DNA of 11,374 nucleotides from Pseudomonadota bacterium (GTDB lineage Bacteria > Pseudomonadota > Gammaproteobacteria > PS1 > Pseudothioglobaceae). Position numbers and translations under genes: made by a program. Below, in pieces: positions 6,325-11,374 of this stretch. Below the pieces are notes generated by a model. That model did not search any database and was not told the DNA's origin. It saw nothing but the letters and a program-made list of their open reading frames with translations. Location of the stretch: assembly GCA_022600395.1 (NCBI GenBank), contig JAHZKM010000115.1, forward strand, positions 1-11,374. The letters run 5' to 3'. The first letter of the stretch is position 1. Every line of letters starts with the position of its first letter.

Positions 6325-8616
6325 TCATTTGTTAATTAACTCAGAACAATGACGTTGATAATAACGCTGCTGAGATTTTCTATAGTTAGATAGATGAATA
6401 TTATCAGTTATTAAGATGTCAATTTGCCCAGTGCAATTGGTGTTTAGTATTTGAATATTGTGGTCTTTATAACGCGTAGTTACAACTTTAGCAGGATGAT
6501 TGAATCTATTTTTATAGCCACTAGAGATGATAACCTGTTGAGGATTGACCGCTGTCAAAAATTGGTCGCTAGAAGAGGTTTTGCTACCATGGTGAGGGCT
6601 GATAAGTATGTCGGATTTTAGCTGAACACCCCAGATATTAATTAAATGTTGTTCTGCTTTTCTTTCAATATCTCCCGTTAAAATAATAGCGCGTTTTTGG
6701 GTGGATATTTTGAGTACACAAGAGGCATTATTGCCATTAAAGTTTTGTTTAATGTTAAGCATTTGAAAGCTAACACCATCCCATTCCCAGCTAGGTTTAG
6801 ACTGGCATAAAGCCGACGATTTTGAAATTTTTTCAGGCACAGAACTAAGTATTTTATGATGCTTAATGTTTTTTAAAATACTATCCAACCCACCAATGTG
6901 ATCATTATCTCCATGAGATATGATAATTAAATCAAGAAAATTGATATGTTGAGAATGTAAATAAGGAATGATAACCGCATCACCCATATTAAATCCAGAA
7001 GGATATTTTGCACCCGTGTCAAATAACAAAGTATGATTTTTTGTGCGTACAACCTGTGCCAAACCTTGACCCACATCTAGTACAGTAATTTTTACATCAC
7101 CATGTCTAACTTGCTCGTTAGGGTGTACCCAAATAATAGCAATTAAAAGCAATGCTATTTTTCTAAGTTTTAAAGCGCCAGGCAATAAAGCGAGCAATGC
7201 AATCAGTATTAAGACCACTAAATCAAGACTTGATTGTTGGGTATAGTGCCATAGATTAAAATTTAGTTCAGTCAAATACTGCAGTAATGACGATAAATAA
7301 ACCAATGATTGATTAGCAATTGCAAAACTATAATGACTTAAAAACTGAGCATCAATTGTTAAAAATAAGGTGCCTATCAAAGAAAAAGGTGTACTTATAA
7401 AGCTAAAAATCGGAATAGCAATTAAATTAGCAATAGGAGAGAGTATTGATCCAGAATGAAAAAACCAAGCGATTAAGGGCAGAGTGGCCAAACTAATTAA
7501 TAATTGGATGTAAAGTAAGCGAATAAACCAATGTCTGTTTTTATGTTGACTTACACCATAAATAATGACTGCAACTACATAAAAAGATAGCCAAAAACCT
7601 GCACTAAAAACACTGAGCGGATTAGAGAGAAGTACTAATATAAGTGCGATCCCATAAAGTTGCCAAGTATTGTGATAGCGCCTTAATATTAATGATAAAA
7701 ACACAACACTAGCCATGATCAAGGCGCGTTGTGTTGGAATTGAAAATCCAGCGATTAAAGCATATATTAATGCACTCGATAGTCCGAAGTAAGCGCCAAC
7801 GATATTAGCTGGAATTTTAAGGCTGCATCTACTGCATTGCCGCCAAATAAAGCTTGAAAGTATAAAGAGAAAGCCAGAAATTAAGCCAATATGCAAACCA
7901 GATATAACGCTCAAATGAGTAGTGTTGGTCGCTTTAAACAAGTCCCAATGCTCGCGACTAATCAAAGATCGATCTCCAATAACAAGCGCATTAATAACAC
8001 CTAAAAAAGGAAGTTCAGCTAATTGATTAGCTAGTTTATGGCGAATATTTTGTCGAATTGAGTCAACTGATGTGCGAGAGCTTTTGGAAATAAGTTGGTT
8101 GATTTCACTTCGCCTTACATAGCCAGTAGCATCGAATTGTTTATAAAATAGCCATTGTTCATAGTCAAATCCACCTTGATTTTGATAACTATTGTTGTGT
8201 TTAATTGTTACTAATAATTGCCAAGTGTCATCATTATTAAGAATATCAGGTGTTTTACCATACCAAGAGAGTTTGAGTTTTGCTTGAAAGGGCTCTAAAG
8301 CTTGGAAGCTAAAACGTATTTTTTGACCAGATTGATCAGGCAAGGCGTGAATTTTCCCAATAACTTTAATTGGCTTATTGAAAAATTCTTCACTAATATT
8401 TGAATGGAGTGTATTGGCTGAAAATACACCCATCCAAATAAACCCCATGATAAAAACAATTAAATTTTTAGAGAGCGTTCTGTATGGTTTAAAAGTCGCA
8501 AAAACCAGCCCTATCAAGATGAAAAACAATGTTATTTCTAGCGTTGATAATGTTAGTGTATTTTTCAGTGAAAATACCAAGATTCCAAGTAGAAAATTAA
8601 GGGCTAAAATTAACAT
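6325..8616 (-). CDS. comEC: ComEC/Rec2-family DNA uptake channel protein
   Basis: An inner-membrane protein of 763 residues that in competent bacteria carries single-stranded DNA across the cytoplasmic membrane. Layout: two or three N-terminal membrane helices (1 to about 67), a soluble DUF4131-type segment (about 75-180), then a polytopic competence domain (about 200-495) with the signature THLSVISGLHIGL (233-245) and PTQRALIMAS (294-303). A C-terminal metallo-beta-lactamase-like domain (about 505-740) follows, with LDVGQG (513-518), FDTG (532-535), HGDNDHIGG (568-576), TGDIE (647-651), SPHHGSKTSSS (673-683) and FNHP (705-708). The metal-binding pattern looks intact, suggesting a functional nuclease-like domain. 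Length and order are standard. The ATG at 8616 has no obvious Shine-Dalgarno; a short ORF with a good one lies just upstream. Whether other competence genes exist cannot be seen here. Confidence 0.93.
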   Translation of the reverse strand: MLILALNFLLGILVFSLKNTLTLSTLEITLFFILIGLVFATFKPYRTLSKNLIVFIMGFIWMGVFSANTLHSNISEEFFNKPIKVIGKIHALPDQSGQKIRFSFQALEPFQAKLKLSWYGKTPDILNNDDTWQLLVTIKHNNSYQNQGGFDYEQWLFYKQFDATGYVRRSEINQLISKSSRTSVDSIRQNIRHKLANQLAELPFLGVINALVIGDRSLISREHWDLFKATNTTHLSVISGLHIGLISGFLFILSSFIWRQCSRCSLKIPANIVGAYFGLSSALIYALIAGFSIPTQRALIMASVVFLSLILRRYHNTWQLYGIALILVLLSNPLSVFSAGFWLSFYVVAVIIYGVSQHKNRHWFIRLLYIQLLISLATLPLIAWFFHSGSILSPIANLIAIPIFSFISTPFSLIGTLFLTIDAQFLSHYSFAIANQSLVYLSSLLQYLTELNFNLWHYTQQSSLDLVVLILIALLALLPGALKLRKIALLLIAIIWVHPNEQVRHGDVKITVLDVGQGLAQVVRTKNHTLLFDTGAKYPSGFNMGDAVIIPYLHSQHINFLDLIIISHGDNDHIGGLDSILKNIKHHKILSSVPEKISKSSALCQSKPSWEWDGVSFQMLNIKQNFNGNNASCVLKISTQKRAIILTGDIERKAEQHLINIWGVQLKSDILISPHHGSKTSSSDQFLTAVNPQQVIISSGYKNRFNHPAKVVTTRYKDHNIQILNTNCTGQIDILITDNIHLSNYRKSQQRYYQRHCSELINK

Positions 8617-8649
8617 AATTATGGGTTAAATTTCAATATTTTTTTTAGT

Positions 8650-8715
8650 TCATAAAATTATAAGTTTATGATTGTCTAATATGTCGTGAAACACTTGATT
8701 TAATGCGTGAAACAT
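8650..8715 (-). CDS. Possible 21-residue leader ORF upstream of comEC
   Basis: On the minus strand an ATG at 8715 opens a 21-codon frame ending in TGA at 8650-8652, giving a peptide beginning MFHALNQVFHDILDN. It is preceded by GGAGG with 10 nt to the ATG, the best ribosome-binding site near comEC, whereas comEC itself has none obvious. The comEC start is 33 nt beyond the stop. A TATAAT lies about 70 nt upstream. The peptide has no recognisable family and is not rich in a single amino acid as attenuator leaders are. It could be a translational-coupling leader or chance; evidence is limited to the start-site context. Confidence 0.28.
   Translation of the reverse strand: MFHALNQVFHDILDNHKLIIL
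8685..8714 (+). repeat. Tandem CGTGAAACA half-sites, 21 bp apart
   Basis: CGTGAAACA occurs at 8685-8693 and 8706-8714, start-to-start distance 21 bp, about two helical turns, so both would face the same side of the DNA. The nonamer equals the right-hand 9 bases of the consensus ParB site parS (TGTTTCACGTGAAACA). The left half does not match at either copy, so these are not full parS sites. They also lie inside the possible leader ORF, where they encode MFH and VFH. Confidence 0.4.
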
Positions 8716-8785
8716 AATTAGTTTTCCTCCGGTAAGTTTCAAAAACCATCAATGAGAGTTTTCTAATATTATGGTTTTATTTTTT

Positions 8786-8791
8786 ATTATA
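8786..8791 (-). promoter_or_regulatory. Consensus -10 hexamer for comEC or its leader
   Basis: A perfect TATAAT on the minus strand. Initiation would fall near 8779, about 60 nt before the small ORF and about 160 nt before comEC. No recognisable -35 lies 16-18 nt away (a TTGATA, 8817-8822, is 25 nt distant). In such AT-rich DNA a chance match is quite possible. Confidence 0.25.
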
Positions 8792-8792
8792 T

Positions 8793-8832
8793 AACTAATT
8801 GATTTTTATTAACTTTTATCAAGTGATTAGTT
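8793..8832. repeat. Imperfect inverted repeat in the A/T block
   Basis: AACTAAT then TGAT (8793-8803, overlapping at one T) face ATCA and ATTAGTT (8818-8832), with a short bulge in the right arm and an A/T-only loop apart from one C. It could extrude as a hairpin or simply reflect low complexity. It lies inside the most AT-rich part of the intergenic region. Confidence 0.35.
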
Positions 8833-8900
8833 TTTATTCAAAACCATAAAAAAAGTTAATCTAGCAACGTTTTTGGTGATTTTTCAAGAGATATTAACAG

Positions 8901-8926
8901 AGTTATCCACAGTTTTGTGAGTAACT
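8901..8926 (+). promoter_or_regulatory. DnaA box in a dyad
   Basis: TTATCCACA at 8903-8911 is an exact match to the high-affinity DnaA box TTATNCACA. Four bases later TGTGAGTAA (8916-8924) is the complement of TTACTCACA, one mismatch from the consensus in the opposite orientation. Together AGTTA..CACA and TGTG..TAACT form a 26-bp dyad with 9 of 11 pairs matching. A third one-mismatch copy, TTATTCAAA, lies at 8834-8842. From memory, the 17 bases at 8897-8913 equal the sequence around box R4 of E. coli oriC. Either a DnaA-bound regulatory site or part of an origin. Confidence 0.45.
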
Positions 8927-8943
8927 TTGTTGGGTGTTGATTT

Positions 8944-8962
8944 AACGCTATTTTTTAGCGTT
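8944..8962 (-). terminator. Short hairpin at the 3' end of coaBC, weak terminator candidate
   Basis: AACGCTA (8944-8950) and TAGCGTT (8956-8962) form a perfect 7-bp stem with a 5-nt loop, touching the coaBC stop codon (8962-8964). On the minus strand there is no U-run after the stem, so it is not a textbook intrinsic terminator. It may stabilise the ribD-coaBC messenger or assist termination. Confidence 0.3.
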
Positions 8963-10155
8963 TATAAGAACTCATTAATGAAGATTTCAAGGATATTTTT
9001 GGCAATCTTAATTTTGCTATTTTTAGCAATATTTTTTTGTTGTTTTTGACTAATAAAAACTACCTGGTTTTCATCAGAATTGAAGCCAATTTCTGGTGTT
9101 GAAACATCGTTTAGGATAATCGCTTCACAACTCTTATTTTTTAGCTTCAATTGAGCGTTTTTAAGTGTATTTTGTGTCTCAGCAGCAAAACCTATGCACA
9201 AAGGTTTTTGTTCAAGTTTGCAAACGTCAGCAAGAATGTCTTTATTAGGCACTAGCTCTAAAGTTAGATTTTCTCCATTTTTCTTGATTTTTTGTTCGTA
9301 TGGGTTTTTTACTGCATAATCACAAACAGCAGCGCATGCAATAAACAGGTCATATTGATGGGCCTGGCTTAGAATACTTTCATACATTTGTTCAGCACTA
9401 AGTGCTTGTATATTAGTTGCTTTGTAATTTAGTGAGGTATTGATATTGCCATAAACACAAGTGACCTGAGCACCCATCTCAATACAGGTATTTACTAAAG
9501 CCATTCCCATTTTGCCACTTGAGTAATTAGAAATAAAGCGCACTGGGTCGATAGCTTCAACTGTCGCACCTAGCGAAATTAAAACACGTTTGCCACTTAG
9601 CTGTGTTGTTTGAAATTGATCCGCCACTTGATTGGCAATATCGCTAGATTCTGGCAATCTTCCTAGACCTATATCACCACAAGCTTGAACACCTGAATCT
9701 GGGGTAATAATGCTAGCACCATTAGTCTTTAACAAGGTTAAGTTATTTTGTAAAAAACTGGCTTTATACATTTGTTGATTCATAGCAGGCGCAATCATTA
9801 AGATTGCATCGCTGGCTAACACTATGCTGGAAAGTAAATCGTTTGCCTTTCCAGACGCAATGTTTGAGATGATATTGGCACTTGCTGGGGCGATAAGAAT
9901 ACAATCAGCCCATTTGGCAAGTTCTATATGCCCCATGGACAATTCAGCTTCTTTATCCCATAAATTGTAATGAACTTTGTTTTTGGAAATAGATTGAAGC
10001 GAGAGTTCGGTAATAAATTTGGAGCCACCCGAAGTCAGCACAACACGAACATCGGCGCCTAAATCTTGCAAACGTCTAATAATATCTGGAGCTTTATAAG
10101 CAGATATTGATCCACTAACGCCTAATAGGATTCGCTTGTTGGTTAAACTTTTCAT
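8962..10155 (-). CDS. coaBC: Bifunctional phosphopantothenoylcysteine decarboxylase/phosphopantothenate-cysteine ligase (CoaBC)
   Basis: CoaBC (Dfp) performs two consecutive steps of coenzyme A synthesis: CTP-dependent ligation of cysteine to 4'-phosphopantothenate, then FMN-dependent decarboxylation to 4'-phosphopantetheine. The 397-residue protein has the CoaC flavoprotein domain (1 to about 185) with catalytic His76 in GHIELAKWAD, APASANIISNIASGKANDLLS, PAMNQQM (123-129) and the active-site Cys159 in QACGDIGLGRLPE. The CoaB domain (about 188-397) has IDPVRFISNYSSGKMG (Asn210) and the CTP-site KIKK (289-292). These residues align with E. coli His75, Cys158, Asn210 and Lys289. The loop before IDPVR reads SLGATVEA where TAGGTREP is usual, a mild variation. 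Its ATG overlaps the ribD stop (ATGA), implying translational coupling. No separate ribosome-binding site is evident. Confidence 0.96.
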   Translation of the reverse strand: MKSLTNKRILLGVSGSISAYKAPDIIRRLQDLGADVRVVLTSGGSKFITELSLQSISKNKVHYNLWDKEAELSMGHIELAKWADCILIAPASANIISNIASGKANDLLSSIVLASDAILMIAPAMNQQMYKASFLQNNLTLLKTNGASIITPDSGVQACGDIGLGRLPESSDIANQVADQFQTTQLSGKRVLISLGATVEAIDPVRFISNYSSGKMGMALVNTCIEMGAQVTCVYGNINTSLNYKATNIQALSAEQMYESILSQAHQYDLFIACAAVCDYAVKNPYEQKIKKNGENLTLELVPNKDILADVCKLEQKPLCIGFAAETQNTLKNAQLKLKNKSCEAIILNDVSTPEIGFNSDENQVVFISQKQQKNIAKNSKIKIAKNILEIFINEFL

Positions 10156-11201
10156 GATTTTATTGAAGCAGTTATGCGCATGTCTTGGTCTATCATACGC
10201 ACATCATGAATGCTTAAATTAATCTTATCGTCCATATTTTGAATAGGTAGTTGCGCCATTGAATGAGCTTGACTACCCATGAGAATCGGTGCGCTATAAA
10301 TAATGAATTCATCCACTAAATTGTTATCAATCATAGCGCCAATTAAACCCGGACCTGCCTCCAGTAGAACAGCGTTAATACCTTGATTGCCGAGTTGTAG
10401 CAGCACATCTTTAAGGTTTATTTTTCCTGTTGCATCTAGTTTGGTGTTGCCGGCATTAAATATTTGAGTTGGCGCGTCAGCAGAAAAGATATTAAGTGTT
10501 TTATCCATAATACGATGCTTAGAATCGACAACCACTCGAATAGGTGGATTCGTTAACTTTTGGTTTCGGACTGTCATCAAGGGGTTGTCTGTTAGAATTG
10601 TTCCAGAACCTGTCATTATAGCTTGATGTTCAGAACGAAGTTTTTGCACGTCTGCTCTAGCATTAACACCCGTAATCCATTTACTTTCACCAGAGTGCAT
10701 AGAGGTTTTGCCATCAAGACTCATGCCAATTTTACAAGTAACAAAAGGTATGCCTGTTTTCATGCGCTTAATAAAACCGCGATTAAGTTGTTGTGCTTGA
10801 TCTTCTAGAAGCCCAACGGCTACTTCAATGCCTGAACTCTCAAGCATGGATACCCCTTTTCCGCTCACCAGTGGGTTAGGATCAAGAGTCGCAACAATTA
10901 CTTTTTTGGCGCCCGAGTCAATAATGGCTTGTGCACAAGGCGGGGTTTTTCCTTGATGTGAACAAGGTTCTAAAGTGACGTATAAAGTTGCACCTAAAGC
11001 TTGGTGGTTAATTTGTTCAAGTGCATTGATTTCTGCATGTGCTTGGCCGAATACTTGATGATAGCCTTGAGCAATAATATCGCCTGATTTTTCAATCACA
11101 CAACCTACCATCGGATTAGCACCAACACCGTGCACTCCTTGGCGTGCAAGTTTAAGCGCCAAACTCATATTCTGTGTGTCATTTATTGAAAAAGTTGCCA
11201 C
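10152..11201 (-). CDS. ribD: Bifunctional riboflavin deaminase/reductase (RibD)
   Basis: RibD carries out the second and third steps of riboflavin synthesis: deamination of the pyrimidine made from GTP, then NADPH-dependent reduction of its ribosyl chain. The 349-residue product begins with a zinc cytidine-deaminase-type domain (1 to about 147) containing [13 protein letters not shown] (55-57, Glu57 catalytic) and [11 protein letters not shown] (Cys80 and Cys89 zinc ligands). The reductase domain follows (about 152-349) with KIGMSLDGK (157-165), SKWITG (173-178), SGTILTDNP (199-207) and LLEAGPGL (279-286). Length is normal for a two-domain RibD. The frame starts with GTG at 11199-11201; an ATG at residue 12 is an alternative start, and neither has a clear Shine-Dalgarno. 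It is first of a two-gene unit with coaBC and divergent from recA. Confidence 0.95.
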   Translation of the reverse strand: MATFSINDTQNMSLALKLARQGVHGVGANPMVGCVIEKSGDIIAQGYHQVFGQAHAEINALEQINHQALGATLYVTLEPCSHQGKTPPCAQAIIDSGAKKVIVATLDPNPLVSGKGVSMLESSGIEVAVGLLEDQAQQLNRGFIKRMKTGIPFVTCKIGMSLDGKTSMHSGESKWITGVNARADVQKLRSEHQAIMTGSGTILTDNPLMTVRNQKLTNPPIRVVVDSKHRIMDKTLNIFSADAPTQIFNAGNTKLDATGKINLKDVLLQLGNQGINAVLLEAGPGLIGAMIDNNLVDEFIIYSAPILMGSQAHSMAQLPIQNMDDKINLSIHDVRMIDQDMRITASIKS

Positions 11202-11258
11202 AATAATTCGGATATAATTGCTAGATTAATTAAACATATTTTACCTAGGAGAAAGGAC
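11202..11258. promoter_or_regulatory. Divergent ribD-recA promoter region
   Basis: Only 57 bp separate the two divergent starts, so both promoters must lie here or reach into the ribD 5' end. TATAAT at 11213-11218 on the + strand is a consensus -10 for recA, predicting a leader of roughly 35 nt. No well-spaced -35 is visible (TTGAAA at 11186-11191 is 21 nt away, inside ribD). No CTG-N10-CAG LexA box is present in this gap. The recA ribosome-binding site AGGAG is at 11247-11251. Confidence 0.45.
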
Positions 11259-11374
11259 ATGGATGAACAGAAAAAACAAGCACTAAAGGCGGCTTTATCA
11301 CAAATTGATAAGCAGTTTGGCAAGGGTTCAGTTATGTTTTTAGGTGATGAAAATTCCCAGGTTGATATCGAAGC
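11259..11374 (+). CDS. recA: Recombinase RecA, N-terminal fragment
   Basis: The ATG at 11259-11261 opens a frame that continues past the end of the window. The visible 38 residues start [20 protein letters not shown] and continue [19 protein letters not shown], matching the RecA N-terminal oligomerisation helix and the KQFGKGS(I/V)M segment that precedes the ATPase core. RecA promotes strand exchange in recombinational repair and triggers the SOS response where LexA exists. AGGAG lies 7 nt before the start, with an extra AAGG between. The Walker A motif and the rest are outside the window, so integrity cannot be judged. It is divergent from ribD. Vesicomyid clam symbionts of this lineage have been reported to lack recA, so its presence argues against those hosts. 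Confidence 0.93.
   Translation, partial: MDEQKKQALKAALSQIDKQFGKGSVMFLGDENSQVDIE

Larger units (their letters stand above)
8617..8961. other. AT-rich 345-bp intergenic region with DnaA box and repeats
   Basis: The longest gene-free stretch in the window, between coaBC and comEC (both minus). Reading left to right it contains: a possible minus-strand 21-codon ORF (8650-8715) whose sequence includes two CGTGAAACA copies 21 bp apart (8685, 8706); a GGAGG-type site on the minus strand (8724-8728); three copies of the octamer AAAACCAT, at 8742 and 8840 on + and at 8771-8778 on -; a consensus TATAAT on the minus strand (8786-8791); an almost pure A/T block (about 8761-8840); a perfect DnaA box in a dyad (8901-8926); and a short hairpin at the coaBC stop (8944-8962). 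No convincing protein gene of ordinary size and no tRNA or rRNA pattern was seen. Confidence 0.6.

Noticed and set aside
8378..8629. Plus-strand 83-codon frame antisense to the start of comEC
   Set aside because: It lies almost wholly opposite the comEC N-terminal membrane region and has no family pattern.
8678..8714. Full parS sites
   Set aside because: Only the right nine bases match at each copy; the left halves disagree at most positions, so only half-sites can be claimed.
10623..10808. Plus-strand 61-codon frame inside ribD
   Set aside because: Antisense to the conserved reductase region of RibD; no independent support.
1..11374. CRISPR array, insertion sequence, prophage or tRNA gene
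   Set aside because: No regularly spaced repeats, transposase-like protein, phage gene or cloverleaf pattern was found on either strand.

Overview
This is an AT-rich stretch of bacterial chromosome. Its gene content and protein signatures point to a thiotrophic gammaproteobacterium of the SUP05 / Candidatus Thioglobus / bivalve-symbiont type. The grounds are a compact periplasmic sulfur-oxidation cluster soxX-Y-Z-A-K, a single-haem SoxA, no soxB or soxCD alongside, and gammaproteobacterial-looking DnaE, RibD, CoaBC and RecA. The lineage is inferred from protein resemblance and gene content, not from a search.

Layout. Positions 1-306 hold the 3' end of trpE (+). A 122-bp gap contains a terminator-like hairpin, and the sox operon follows on the + strand (soxX 429, soxY 787, soxZ 1267, soxA 1595, soxK 2421-2741). 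Every sox gene has a strong AGGAG ribosome-binding site and the gaps are short (10-36 bp). A very clear intrinsic terminator lies at 2762-2793. A perfect 11-bp inverted repeat overlapping a TATAAT then precedes dnaE (2870-6307, +). dnaE converges with comEC (6325-8616, -) across only 17 bp. The only long gene-free stretch, 8617-8961, is very AT-rich. It contains a perfect DnaA box with a second box-like half in dyad, several short repeats, a pair of parS-like half-sites 21 bp apart, and a possible 21-codon leader ORF in front of comEC. Next come coaBC (8962-10155, -) and ribD (10152-11201, -), which overlap by ATGA. recA begins divergently at 11259 and runs off the window.

How the genes work together. 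SoxXA (with SoxK) attaches thiosulfate to the C-terminal cysteine of SoxY in the SoxYZ carrier. SoxB, needed to release sulfate, must be encoded elsewhere. RibD makes riboflavin precursors and CoaBC is an FMN-binding enzyme of coenzyme A synthesis, so the coupled pair links a cofactor to a user of it. DnaE (replication), RecA (recombination) and ComEC (DNA uptake) are information-processing neighbours, not one pathway.

Most of the window is ordinary core genome. No undescribed multi-gene system is visible. The part most deserving a second look is the 8617-8961 intergenic region (replication-initiation-like signals, repeats, possible leader peptide). The trpE-soxX gap comes next, because its terminator-like hairpin sits directly in front of the soxX ribosome-binding site.
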